Source: Aporhodopirellula aestuarii (GTDB lineage Bacteria > Planctomycetota > Planctomycetia > Pirellulales > Pirellulaceae). Taken from it: 64,000 bases of DNA. A program made the position numbers and the translations under genes. Numbering within the stretch: position 1 is the stretch's first letter; each line of letters begins with the position of its first letter. Shown one piece after another: positions 9,447 through 18,496 of this stretch. A model generated the notes under the pieces. The model searched no databases. It saw only the letters and a list, made by a program, of their open reading frames with translations, and was not told where the DNA came from. Where the stretch lies: NCBI RefSeq assembly GCF_023701485.1, contig NZ_JAMQBK010000017.1:1-64000 (forward strand). Reading direction: 5' to 3'.

Positions 9447-11519
9447 TCAACGGTTGATCGTTAACGTGTTGACGCCTTCGTCCGGTCGCTCGAACTGCCA
9501 GAAACCGTTGCCCAGATCCTTACTCTTGATGCCGTCGGCTTTCGGCATTCCGTCAGCGGACCAGATCACAAGCGGGCCGTTCTCGACCATTTCTACGGTC
9601 AAGTTTTCGGGACTTGTCTCCACTGATTGAACGGCTGCCGGTGACAGGTATTTGTCACGTGCACCGATGACGGCCCAACCGTGCTGGATGGGAGCGAGCA
9701 GCAAGAGTCGGTCTGAGAAACCGGTCAGTTCAAAGGGGTACGCCGTGTCGAGTTTTTGGCCGGTTCCGTTTCGCCAATCAAAAAGGACCAAGCCCTCGTT
9801 GGGAAGCTCCCATGGACCAGCGTAGGGTTGGATCATGCCAGACGCATGGGCATAGTCCGCGGCGGATACTTGGGTGGTGATCGTTTCATCGCCCGGGTGA
9901 AAGAGGTTGTACGTAACGATCGCAGCACAATGGTTGGCAAGTGGTGCGATCACCCGAAACGCCTTGCGGTTCTTGTAGACATCCATCATCACGGAGTCCG
10001 GCAGTGGGAATCCTGGGGCGAGGGGACGCAGCAACTCTCCGTCGCGATACGTAAGTGGGCGGATATACTGCTCGGCAAAGTCCGTCGGATTATCTGAAAG
10101 GTACACCGGGGCACCGGACATCGCCTTGGAAATGGCCATCAGCTCGCCGGCATCCGGGTCGGAGGAGTGAAACATGTCATGATCGGGCCAGACGGTTTGT
10201 CCCTGGAACAGAGTGTTGACATACGACTGCTCGATGTGTGCCTTGGCTTTGGCGAGATCTTTCAGCTTGTAATCGATGCTAACGCGTGACACCGCTGAGT
10301 ATCGCGTACCCAGCACCTGAGGCGTGCCTTGGCTCATGCAGTTGATCATTCCCTGTGGCATTCTCGCTTTGACGGCATGCTCGAGCGATTCGGACATCCA
10401 GCGATTGATTTGCACGCTGCTGTCGACGTTTTTCTGCATGGCGTTGTACAGCGACTGATTGTCAATCTTCACGAAATCGAACCCGTAGTCCGCCACCGAG
10501 CCGATAAACGCATCGTAGAATCGTTGGGTGCCCGCTTTGGATTTGCCTGGTCCGAGATTCTTGCCGAAGGGGATCAAGTCTCGATTAAGGACACCGAAAT
10601 CGTTTTGCTTGTGGATCCCTTTCCAAAGCCCCATGTAGGAGTGCCAGAGGCCAAACCACTTGATCTTGTCTTCGCTGCGCATCGCCAACAGCGGTTCCCA
10701 GCCATTGGGAAACGTCTTGGGGTTGGGGGCGAAGCTTTTCAGCGCAAGTCCTTGCTGGATCTGGAAGCCATCATCGACCAGCACCCATCGAATCGGCACC
10801 CCGCTGTCTTCGATCGTCTTAGCGGCCTGAACGAGCTTGTCACTGTTGATGTTTTTCTTGAAATGCTCCCATGAGCACCATCCCAGGTATTTGAACGCAT
10901 CTGGATAGCTCTTGTTGATCCGCCAGTCGGTGGAACCCTCCAGCGTTTCGATTGCGAGTGCCCACGCATGATGCAGCGATCGATACAGATCCTGATCTTT
11001 CGCCCATGCCAGCAGCGGAGTCGTTCCGCTCTCGGCACCGTTGCCGAAGTTGCCAAGCACCAGATTGACCTCGCCGCTTTTCGACGTATCCAACCAACTC
11101 ATCGTTGAACCGGTGCAAAGCGGGAGCAGCGTCAGATACTCGCCCGATCCCAACTGGTAGAGGGCAAACATGCCCTGTGACTGTGCCCCCTGGCCGATGG
11201 TCTTGCAGGGATTTTTTGCGAAGGGTTCCGCGAACAGGGTGGACATGTCGTTGTTGCTGACAAACCACGGCGTCAACTGATTGGCCAATCGCGGCCACTT
11301 GAAATTGGATCCCAATCCCCCTGCGAAGTACGCGCCCCTCTCGAACTCGGGAAGCGCCAGTTCGCGAGTAAGCACCACGCCGTTACGATTCGATTTTGCC
11401 GAATCGACTTTTCCGAAAATCACACCGGTAGTTTCACCGACGAAATCGTTCGGTTCCGCCCGGCCGGCAGAGTAGGTGAACGCCAGTGCTAAAAACAAAG
11501 AGGTTTGGAGCCATTTCAT
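9447..11519 (-). CDS. GH36-type alpha-galactosidase / raffinose-synthase-like (Sip1) protein, secreted
   Basis: A 690-residue exported protein (signal about 1-22). The (beta/alpha)8 core shows the motifs of the raffinose synthase/Sip1 (PF05691) branch of GH36: KYLGWCSWEHF (210-220), WVLVDDGFQ (245-253), and DFVKIDNQ, with Asp353 in the K-x-D motif as predicted nucleophile. DHDMFHSSDPDAGELMA and SGAPVYLSDNP follow, and a C-terminal beta-sandwich. Bacterial members are often alpha-galactosidases; plant relatives transfer galactose. It stands between DUF1559 copy 1 and the SGNH esterase on the same strand. Substrate unproven; release of alpha-linked galactose from the locus glycan is plausible. 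Confidence 0.82.
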   Translation of the reverse strand: MKWLQTSLFLALAFTYSAGRAEPNDFVGETTGVIFGKVDSAKSNRNGVVLTRELALPEFERGAYFAGGLGSNFKWPRLANQLTPWFVSNNDMSTLFAEPFAKNPCKTIGQGAQSQGMFALYQLGSGEYLTLLPLCTGSTMSWLDTSKSGEVNLVLGNFGNGAESGTTPLLAWAKDQDLYRSLHHAWALAIETLEGSTDWRINKSYPDAFKYLGWCSWEHFKKNINSDKLVQAAKTIEDSGVPIRWVLVDDGFQIQQGLALKSFAPNPKTFPNGWEPLLAMRSEDKIKWFGLWHSYMGLWKGIHKQNDFGVLNRDLIPFGKNLGPGKSKAGTQRFYDAFIGSVADYGFDFVKIDNQSLYNAMQKNVDSSVQINRWMSESLEHAVKARMPQGMINCMSQGTPQVLGTRYSAVSRVSIDYKLKDLAKAKAHIEQSYVNTLFQGQTVWPDHDMFHSSDPDAGELMAISKAMSGAPVYLSDNPTDFAEQYIRPLTYRDGELLRPLAPGFPLPDSVMMDVYKNRKAFRVIAPLANHCAAIVTYNLFHPGDETITTQVSAADYAHASGMIQPYAGPWELPNEGLVLFDWRNGTGQKLDTAYPFELTGFSDRLLLLAPIQHGWAVIGARDKYLSPAAVQSVETSPENLTVEMVENGPLVIWSADGMPKADGIKSKDLGNGFWQFERPDEGVNTLTINR

Positions 11520-11853
11520 GTCATGAATCTTTCAGTGTAACAAACGTTTCGCGTCGCACCTTGCGGGGGAAGCCCCTGCACTGGCCCTTGCGAGACGCGA
11601 TGATTACCGGAGCAACGTCACCCTTACTCGCAGAGAACGTTCTCGATCTGATTGAGGTCGTGGCGGGCTGTGGCGACAAGTACTGCTTGGCCTGGCTGGT
11701 CGCTTGTTGGATCGTCGGCCTGACGTGTTCGTAATTGGGACGCCGCCACGGCGTCTGGTAGCCGCTGGCGGTTTTGGGGTTGCTGGAATCAGTGCTTTTT
11801 TTGTCCGATCGATCGAACAAGGGCATTGCCTACGAGACATCGCACGCGGGATT
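11520..11853. other. Intergenic gap
   Basis: About 330 bases between the SGNH and GH36 genes, both on the minus strand. Overlapping short open frames exist on both strands, but none has a ribosome site, recognisable motif or plausible signal. I see no terminator hairpin with a T-tract. Confidence 0.4.
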
Positions 11854-12621
11854 TCATTGGGTTCTTTGCTTACCAGTGTTGTGTGCCGCCAGCGCGGATG
11901 AAATTTCGCTGACGACCTTCTCCGCCAAGTGCTTGTATCCCTCTTCGGTGAAATGGACATCGCCATCGCGGATTTGAATGCCGGGGAGTTTCGCGATTGC
12001 ATGGGAGTGCAGATCGTTTACCAAGACTCCGTTTGCATCCATGATCGTTTTTGCGACCTGGTTGTATTTGAGGTCATCGTCCAACTTGCGGCCCGCCTCG
12101 TGTTCTGGAACCGGCGTTGTTTCGCACCAGATCAGTGTCGCTCCCGTCTGCTTCAAACGGGCTACGATCTTCTCCATGTTCGCTTGATACTGCTCAAGGG
12201 TGGTCGTCAGCGTCCCGTTTACCTTGTCGCGGTGCCCTTGGGTTTTCGATGTTGGGTTGCGGTAACAGAGGTCCCATAATCCCCAATTGAAGTGAATGAC
12301 ATCCCACTTCGCGGGTTTTTGATTGAGCCACTTATCGAGATTCTCGAGTCCGTACGTCGAGTGCTTGGCATTAGTTGGAATACGAAACACATCAGCTCGC
12401 TCTTTCAGGCGGTTTCGAACATACGGCGTGTAGCCGATCGAAATGGAATCCCCGATCAGAAGGACGTTGGGAAGAGCGGGATTGTCTTTGGGATTGGCGA
12501 ACGCTTTGCCTCGCCCGTCGTAGAGTTCATCCACGCTGGCCAATTCATCGCCGCAACATGCATTGCATCCAATGCATCCGAGGAAAATAGCGAGTATCAA
12601 AATTGGGTGGAGTCGTTGCAT
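11854..12621 (-). CDS. SGNH/GDSL-type esterase, exported (possible lipoprotein)
   Basis: A 255-residue SGNH hydrolase. Block I LLIGDSIS carries the nucleophile Ser59. The Asn/His-bearing stretch HFNWGLWD corresponds to block III, and the Asp-His pair is in DGDVHFTEEGYKHLA at the C-terminus. A short hydrophobic leader ends in LGCIGCNACCGDE, which could be a lipobox or a normal signal cleavage. The ATG at 12621 has GAAGG upstream; the frame is open to 12708 but without a ribosome site. Next to GH29 and GH36 genes, a role in removing acetyl groups from glycan is likely but not shown. Confidence 0.85.
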   Translation of the reverse strand: MQRLHPILILAIFLGCIGCNACCGDELASVDELYDGRGKAFANPKDNPALPNVLLIGDSISIGYTPYVRNRLKERADVFRIPTNAKHSTYGLENLDKWLNQKPAKWDVIHFNWGLWDLCYRNPTSKTQGHRDKVNGTLTTTLEQYQANMEKIVARLKQTGATLIWCETTPVPEHEAGRKLDDDLKYNQVAKTIMDANGVLVNDLHSHAIAKLPGIQIRDGDVHFTEEGYKHLAEKVVSEISSALAAHNTGKQRTQ

Positions 12622-12771
12622 GTTGAGCGATACCTTCGTCTGAATCCATTGGTAAACCGGTGCGTCCGGTCCTGCCACGCCGGCCGGTTGGCGTGGCTGG
12701 TGCGTCACATCTTACCATGCCATCATCAGAACGAAGCCGACGATTGAACAGGAAGCTGCCTGGCGTTGGAG

Positions 12772-14133
12772 CTATTCCTTGGCAAACTCGACATTTTCCA
12801 GTCGCAACACCACCGCGTTTGGCCAGCGGCGGTTGTTGTAAAGTCGCTGGGCACGGACGACGGAGACTTCCAGTCCGTCGTCGGTCTGACGGTGGCGGGT
12901 TCCGATATCGTGCCGCGACGTGAATTTTTCCACGCGATCCTCCTGACCGAGTACCGAAATTTTGGTGTCGGGGGTCGCTTTTAGATCTTTGAGCAACACC
13001 TCTTTTCGGCTGGACCGTCCCCACTGGGTACCGCCCTTTGGATCGTTGTCCGTGAACTGGGTGAGAACAGCGTAGACGTACTTCCCGTCCTTGGACCGCG
13101 TGTAGTAGCCATCTTCCTTGCTGCCGGCGATGACACAGGGACGAGTGTCGTGGATGGCCTCGTCGTTGACGAACATCCAGAGTGCCAACTCACGAAAACG
13201 TTCCTCCTGCTCGAGCGGCACGATTCCTGATGGCATCGGCCCCATATTGATCAGCAGGTTGCCGCCCTTGGCGCGGGTTTCGACCAGCATATTGATGAGC
13301 TGCGTTCCCGATTTGTAGTCTTCGTTGGTCGGTTTGTACTGCCATTGGTTTCCCAAGGTAAAGCAGGTTTCCCACGGACCGGGGATCGGATCTTTGGGAA
13401 GCTTCTGTTCCGGGGTCACCATCTCGCCACGGGTGACGATGCAGCGTGGGGCGATCTGATGAACGTACTGCGTCAATTCTTCTTTGTGGCCGCCGTCCAG
13501 GAAAATCACGTCAATCTCGCCATAGTTGGATAACAGTTCATCGAGGTGCCGCTTGGTGTAGGCGACTAATTCTTCGTGATATTTGCCGGCGTCTTTGCCG
13601 CCACGGGCGGGAACGTCACGTTCGTAATGAAACGCAAAATCCTCGGGGGAGTAGTAAAAGCCGACTTTGATGCCGTGGCGTCGGCAGGCATCGACATAGC
13701 TGGCGACGATATCCTTGCCATACGGCGTGTTCATGATGTTGAAGTCAGTCGTCTTGGTGTCCCACATGCAGAAGCCGCTGTGATGCTTCGTCGTGAAAAC
13801 CATGTACTTCATACCCGCGAGCTTGGCGATTTCCATCCATTTGTCAGGGTCGTACTGTGTCGGATTGAACGTCTTGGGCAGTTCATTGACATAGCGGTCG
13901 AGGTACTTGCGTGAGGCATAGTCCATCGAATGGCTGATCACGCTTCCAAGCTGTGAATCGAGTGACCAGTGCACGAACATGCCCAGGCCCCAGTCGATGA
14001 ATTCCTGCTCCCGGGCTGGATCGTTTTTTAGATCGCCCGCCAGATTCGGTTTGCTGGTTCCTTGCGCGTTGCAAAGTGCTGCCGGACCGATCGTCAGCAT
14101 GGCGATGAACAGGGTGAGTTTTGGAAAGGTCAT
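12772..14133 (-). CDS. Alpha-L-fucosidase, GH29, secreted
   Basis: A 453-residue GH29 enzyme with signal peptide 1-24 (ending CNAQG). Family motifs include WGLGMFVHWS (48-57), KYMVFTTKHHSGFCMWD (109-125), GIKVGFYYSPEDF (154-166) and IDVIFLDGG (207-215), in which Asp213 is the predicted nucleophile. GGNLLINMGPMPSGIV closes the catalytic domain, and a small beta-sandwich follows. The fucosidase cleaves terminal alpha-L-fucose with retention. The ATG has AAGG nine bases upstream. With GH141, sulfatase and two esterases it points to breakdown of a fucose-rich, sulfated polymer in the periplasm or at the cell surface. Confidence 0.92.
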   Translation of the reverse strand: MTFPKLTLFIAMLTIGPAALCNAQGTSKPNLAGDLKNDPAREQEFIDWGLGMFVHWSLDSQLGSVISHSMDYASRKYLDRYVNELPKTFNPTQYDPDKWMEIAKLAGMKYMVFTTKHHSGFCMWDTKTTDFNIMNTPYGKDIVASYVDACRRHGIKVGFYYSPEDFAFHYERDVPARGGKDAGKYHEELVAYTKRHLDELLSNYGEIDVIFLDGGHKEELTQYVHQIAPRCIVTRGEMVTPEQKLPKDPIPGPWETCFTLGNQWQYKPTNEDYKSGTQLINMLVETRAKGGNLLINMGPMPSGIVPLEQEERFRELALWMFVNDEAIHDTRPCVIAGSKEDGYYTRSKDGKYVYAVLTQFTDNDPKGGTQWGRSSRKEVLLKDLKATPDTKISVLGQEDRVEKFTSRHDIGTRHRQTDDGLEVSVVRAQRLYNNRRWPNAVVLRLENVEFAKE

Positions 14134-14804
14134 GTGGTTACGCCTTGGTTGATGTTTACTCGTTCGGACGACTGATAACGGTGATGGAATAGGACTATTT
14201 GCCTCGTGCTTTCGATTGCTCTCATTTCCTTGTCAGCTCGCTCGCTTGCTCGGGATACGGAGCCAGCAAATCATCGGATTCGGTAGGTTTCTTCAGCGTT
14301 CGGACTTAGGCCCGAGCACCCTGTTGGGGCATCGCGCCGAGCATCGGTCCGCCCAACTGATTCAGTTCAGTGTTCTCGCAGCGGGTTCGGAGATTTGGCT
14401 GTTCGCCCCACAAGTTCAGAATCCCGATTGCGGAATCCAAATCTCCTGGTTTCAGTTCTGCGTGAAGCGACGGGGCGGTCGAGGCGTGGACGCTAGCAAG
14501 CGGTGAAAGCGAGACGGTCATTCCCGCGATCCAAACAGCGTCAATTCCTAGGTTTCTCCGGGCCAAACCCGATTCCTTTCTGTGGGGACAATGAGGATTC
14601 GGGGATATCATACACGGGGAAATAGTTGTCCTCTATCGTGTATTTATAGGGGGCGGATCCTGAATTGCCTGGGTGCGATATTTCGTTTCTGCCCCAAAAC
14701 TCCGGTTGCTGGCCGGTGTTGAGAACCGCAACCAAAGCGGCTGACTATCGAAGGCACGAGAAAAAGCTTCGTGTGTTGGCCAATGTCACTACCACAAATT
14801 TCAT
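14134..14804. other. Gene-poor intergenic region between divergent genes
   Basis: Nearly 670 bases between the GH29 gene (minus) and the DUF1080 gene (plus), so both promoters must lie here. Short open frames on the minus strand (14306-14611, 14541-14735) and plus strand (14216-14506) show no family motif. Remains of a decayed gene are possible. Confidence 0.4.
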
Positions 14805-15497
14805 GTGAGCAAGATCATGTGTACGATTCGAAAGATCCAATTCGTTCTCGCCTGCGTGGGGCTGAGCCTTTTGCCGGGTTCATTGGTTCTCGCGGAAGGA
14901 TCCAACACGGAATTCTTCAACGGGCAAGATTTCACCGGATGGGTGACCGAGAAAGGCATGCCGGTTGAGCAGGGGTGGGAAGTCGTCGACGGAATGGTCC
15001 ACCTCAAGCGGGCGAAGGGAGAGCGGCGGGTCGGCCATATCCTGACAACGAGCCAGCACGAAAATTTCGAACTTGAGTTCGAATGGAAACTTACCGAGGG
15101 GACCAACAGCGGCATCAAGTACCGTGTGCGCAACTACGAGGGCAAGATCCTAGGGTGCGAATATCAGATCAATGACGAAACGAAAACGCGATTTGATGAA
15201 CACAGTACCGCTGCTCTGTATGCGTTGTATCCTCCCAACGATCAAAAGGTCTTGAAGCCAACCGGTGAGTTCAAACACGGAAAAATCGTCGTCCAGGGAA
15301 ATCGGATTCAGCATTGGCTCAACGGAAAGCTGGTCGTCGATGTGGAAGTTGGCAGTGAAGATTGGAAAGAGCGAGTTGCCAACAGCAAGTTCGATAACCG
15401 GGCGGGATTCGGAGAGAATCCAGAGGGCCAGATCATGTTGACTGATCATGGCGGTGAAATCTGGTATCGCAATTTGACGTACCGAAAGCTGGATTGA
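14805..15497 (+). CDS. DUF1080 (3-keto-disaccharide hydrolase-like) protein, secreted
   Basis: A 230-residue single-domain protein. The signal peptide ends near LVLAEG, followed by the concanavalin-like DUF1080 (PF06439) fold: FFNGQDFTGWV near residues 37-47, WEVVDGMVHL, a strand run FELEFEWKLTEGTNSGIKYR, GCEYQINDE, and HWLNGKLVVDVE near the C-terminus. DUF1080 proteins are abundant in planctomycetes; some members hydrolyse 3-keto-glycosides and others may bind glycans. Start codons four residues apart (14805 and 14817) are both possible. It is adjacent to and divergent from the fucosidase gene, so it probably belongs to the same glycan locus. Confidence 0.88.
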   Translation: MSKIMCTIRKIQFVLACVGLSLLPGSLVLAEGSNTEFFNGQDFTGWVTEKGMPVEQGWEVVDGMVHLKRAKGERRVGHILTTSQHENFELEFEWKLTEGTNSGIKYRVRNYEGKILGCEYQINDETKTRFDEHSTAALYALYPPNDQKVLKPTGEFKHGKIVVQGNRIQHWLNGKLVVDVEVGSEDWKERVANSKFDNRAGFGENPEGQIMLTDHGGEIWYRNLTYRKLD

Positions 15498-15930
15498 TTG
15501 CGGCCCTTTTACTCTCGGACGGGAAACTCCCACCTCATTCCCATCTTACCGCGCCCCCTTTGCTTTGTTCCCCTTCGTCACGGTAAGGTTTGCTTCGGTT
15601 TGTTTCCCCAGGCCACGGATTCCTGCCATGGCGAATGCATGTCGTCACTTGTGACTAACCATTTGCGGAACACGGGCTCCAACTATCGTGGGTGGCGACG
15701 TGGCCACGCGGTCTGAGCAATGCGGCTTCAAGAAGGGTTTAGCGGCGGTTCGCGCCGGTTGGAATCGTTCTCTTGCATCGGTGTCATGTTTGCGGCACTC
15801 TGGAAGGCATGTTGACGCTCATCACGGTCCGCAGAATTCACTGCAGATTCCAATTCAATTTTGAACCGACGCTGCCCAAAAGCGTCATGGATGTGTGATC
15901 GTTTCGGGTTAATGGTGTAAACTCAAGTCA
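15498..15930. other. Intergenic region with a degenerate repeat
   Basis: No gene seen. The segment around 15575-15665 (tgcttcggtttgtttcccc, then ccacggat...ccatgg and gtgactaacca) is a decayed relative of the sequence around 46050-46130, which has an intact ccacggac/gtccgtgg hairpin, and of the inverted copy near 36540-36610. Confidence 0.5.
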
Positions 15931-17850
15931 ATGAGCCGCTCACGAACACTTTTCCAGTTGATCACGTTATTGCTGCTACTCTCTCCAGGGAATGTGCGCG
16001 CAGCCGATCGCGATTTCGTCCAGAAAGTCCAGCCGTTTCTCAGCACACATTGTGTTCGTTGTCATGGCCCGGATCGAGAGGAGGGGGACGTGCGGGTTGA
16101 TCGACTCAGTTGGGATTTAGATGATCTTGGCAGCGTCGATGATCTCCAAAATATCCTTGACGAAATTGTTATCGATTCGATGCCGCCAGCGGGTGAGCCC
16201 CGCCCTGGCTCGCTAGCGTTGAAAGAGATCACTCAATTGCTGGGCAAACACATCGCTGATGCCAAAGCGAGTCACAGTTCGGGTGGCGGTAAGCCCGTCC
16301 GGCGGCTGACAAGAACTGAGTACGTGAACACGCTCTACGATTTATTGGGTGTGCGAGTTGATCCTGAAGAGCTTCCCGAAGATGGCAGCGTTGGAAGCTT
16401 TGACACCGACGCGACCGAACTCTATACCACGGACATGCACATCGAGCGATGTCTTGAGGTGGCCCGAGAAGCGGCCAGACGCTTTATTGCCAGCCGCCAT
16501 CGCGAGCCGGGGCGCACGCAACTCAAAACCGAACGCTCGCCGTCGGCTAAGAAAGGTGCGTTCTCGGTTACGGCATCGGATGTTCCGCCTGCTGGTTTCC
16601 AGATCGCACGCTTGGTTTGTTGGCAAAAAGACCCCAAGCCCTCCAATCAAGTCTTTTTTGGGCCATCCCGCCAAGCGATCTTCGAGGTCACTGGCACACC
16701 CGATGCGCCGCAGTACATCGACAGAATCTTCTACGAGCCCGCGACGGAAGCTTGGGCTGCCAATCCGGACGTGGTGGTGGGAGAGATTCAAAACATTCAG
16801 GTCATTCATCCGCAGCCGTTCCTGTTTTTCGAAAAGGTTCGAAAGCGTTATGGAGACCAAGTTCCAGACGCCGCAGCGCGGGAGTTGATTCTGGATTATG
16901 TCACACTGATCAACCGTGGACGTCGAGTCGACAGGAAGTTAGTCGGTGATCTGTTTGACAATTTCGTGCTAGGGCGACGGCAGGGCGAGACGTTTTGGGC
17001 GGCGATGGTGGAGCCGATGGCGCTCGCCATGTGCACGATGGAATCGATGTTTCATTTTGAAACACGAGGAACAGCCAAAGAGTCTCGCTACGTTTCCCCG
17101 GTCGAGATGGTCAACCGGGTTTCGTACTTTTTGTGGCGATCGGCTCCCGATGACGAACTGATTCGTTTGGCTCAGTCCGGCAAATGGTATGACGTGGCGG
17201 TTCGGAACCAGCAATATCGCCGGATGGTAGAGGACGAAAAGTTCGAGCGGTTTCTGAGTGACTTTACAACTCAGTGGCTCGAACTTGACAGACAGGATGA
17301 AATCGCTGTCGACGATCGGCTGTTCCCCGATTTTAACGACAACGCAAAAGAGTCAATGAAGGAGGAAACGATTCAGTTCGTGTCCCATGTGATTCGCGAG
17401 AATTTGCCGCTTCGCAATCTGATCGATTCCGACTTCATGTTGGTCAATAACTTTATGGCCGAGCATTACGGCTTAGAGCGAGTGCGAGGCAACGAGTTTC
17501 AGGTTGTGCCGGTTCCTGAGGGCTCAAAACGGGGAGGGATTCTCACTCATGCCGGGATTTTGATGCAGACGGGAACGGGCGATCGAACCTCGATCGTTGA
17601 ACGCGGCGCGTTTGTGCTCCGAAAGCTGTTGAATGACCCGCCGGGCATTCCACCGCCGTTAGTCGATGACCTGCCGAGCACAGGCCCAGCGGTCGCGAGG
17701 ATGACGGGAGCCCAGCTTGTCGCCATGCACCGACAATGCCGCAGTGTGCATCGTGCCACGACAAGATCGATTCCATCGGGACAGGCCTCGAGGAGCTCGA
17801 TGCGGTTGGGCTTTTCCGCACCGTGGACACGCGAATCAATCCGAACCTGA
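15931..17850 (+). CDS. DUF1592-family planctomycete cytochrome, N-terminal part (frameshifted)
   Basis: A signal peptide (1-24) is followed by a c-type heme motif CVRCH (41-45) in the planctomycete cytochrome C domain, and then by the chain typical of DUF1587/1595/1592/1588 proteins (GKPVRRLTRTEYVNTLYDLL, VEMVNRVSYFLWRSAPDDEL, HYGLERVRG, GGILTHAGILMQTG, RTSIVERGAFVLRKLL). These proteins usually run on with a CxxCH block and DUF1585. Here the frame leaves homology after LVAMHRQ at about 17735 and ends at 17850 in unrelated residues. The expected continuation is in the -1 frame (17736-18161). A lost A in the tract at 17735-17736 would explain it. Such proteins pair with DUF1552 proteins, as here; function is thought to be redox-related but is not established. 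Confidence 0.85.
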   Translation: MSRSRTLFQLITLLLLLSPGNVRAADRDFVQKVQPFLSTHCVRCHGPDREEGDVRVDRLSWDLDDLGSVDDLQNILDEIVIDSMPPAGEPRPGSLALKEITQLLGKHIADAKASHSSGGGKPVRRLTRTEYVNTLYDLLGVRVDPEELPEDGSVGSFDTDATELYTTDMHIERCLEVAREAARRFIASRHREPGRTQLKTERSPSAKKGAFSVTASDVPPAGFQIARLVCWQKDPKPSNQVFFGPSRQAIFEVTGTPDAPQYIDRIFYEPATEAWAANPDVVVGEIQNIQVIHPQPFLFFEKVRKRYGDQVPDAAARELILDYVTLINRGRRVDRKLVGDLFDNFVLGRRQGETFWAAMVEPMALAMCTMESMFHFETRGTAKESRYVSPVEMVNRVSYFLWRSAPDDELIRLAQSGKWYDVAVRNQQYRRMVEDEKFERFLSDFTTQWLELDRQDEIAVDDRLFPDFNDNAKESMKEETIQFVSHVIRENLPLRNLIDSDFMLVNNFMAEHYGLERVRGNEFQVVPVPEGSKRGGILTHAGILMQTGTGDRTSIVERGAFVLRKLLNDPPGIPPPLVDDLPSTGPAVARMTGAQLVAMHRQCRSVHRATTRSIPSGQASRSSMRLGFSAPWTRESIRT

Positions 17851-18161
17851 GCAAACTCAACAAGCGGCAACGCCGGAATCTGAATAATTTGACCATTCGA
17901 CTTTCATTGGAAAGCGAAGGCCGGGTCCATGGACGACGTTTTAGCGGTGTGGAAGGGCTTCAAAAAGCTCTTCTTTCGAAGGACGTGTTGCTGGCCGAAG
18001 CGTACATCGAAGCATTGCTATCGATGGCCAACGGCAGGCAATCCGGAGTCGCGGACAAGACAATTGTCCAGGATATTATCAAAAGAGCGAATACGGCGGA
18101 TCTGCCCGCGCTTTCCATCCTGGTAGCCGTCTTGAGATCAGATGCGTTCAGGACACATTAG
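17736..18161 (+). CDS. DUF1592-family cytochrome, C-terminal part after frameshift
   Basis: This 141-residue frame begins exactly where homology in the upstream frame ends. MPQCASCHDKIDSIGTGLE contains a second c-heme motif CASCH and the DUF1588 end, then a DUF1585-like tail (EAYIEALLSMANGRQSG, DLPALSILVAVLRSDAF). It is the missing end of the preceding protein rather than a separate gene; the ATG at 17736 has no ribosome site. If the frameshift is real, the full protein is made only by ribosomal slippage, or the gene is dead. If it is an assembly error, 15931-18161 is one CDS of about 743 residues. Confidence 0.8.
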   Translation: MPQCASCHDKIDSIGTGLEELDAVGLFRTVDTRINPNLSKLNKRQRRNLNNLTIRLSLESEGRVHGRRFSGVEGLQKALLSKDVLLAEAYIEALLSMANGRQSGVADKTIVQDIIKRANTADLPALSILVAVLRSDAFRTH

Positions 18162-18165
18162 TGGT

Positions 18166-18418
18166 AGCTGGACAGCGCAACTTTTCACGTAGCTCGGTCT
18201 CTGGGGACATCGATTTAATTACTGCAGGATTTCAAAAGTAGCGGAACGGCGCGAGCCGTCCGGTAACTCGGGACCGGACGGCTTGCGCCGTTCCGCTAAA
18301 AAAAGCACTAATACAATCAACGTCCCCCGCGACCGAGAATGGCGGGCGTTACCCGCCTCCGGAGCTCGGAGTAACTCAGCTTCTTGAGAGACGAAACTTC
18401 AATACGTCTGCGAGAGCG
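18166..18418. repeat. Composite repeat: terminal-repeat element with a nested palindromic module
   Basis: The left end agctggacagcgc (18166-18178) matches the terminal repeat of the 3076-3243 and 20622-20767 elements. After cacgtagctcggtct the sequence diverges into a palindromic module (about 18201-18330) with 25-bp arms, agcggaacggcgcgagccgt onward (18240-18264) and its near-perfect complement (18273-18297). It then returns to sequence shared with 20664-20755 (gcgggcgttaccc, caatacgtctgc). The layout looks like one repeat inserted into another. It begins 4 bp after the stop of the cytochrome gene. Confidence 0.75.
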
Positions 18419-18496
18419 TGGATTTCCGCCGAATGGGAATGGTGGCTAGATTAGAATCGAGATTGGGAACGAAACCCTCAAAATCAAGGAACACAG

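Noticed and set aside
18240-18300. Palindromic module as a simple rho-independent terminator
   Set aside because: The hairpin is followed by A, not T, in the plus direction and lacks a T-run after the stem on the minus strand, so it does not fit the standard model.
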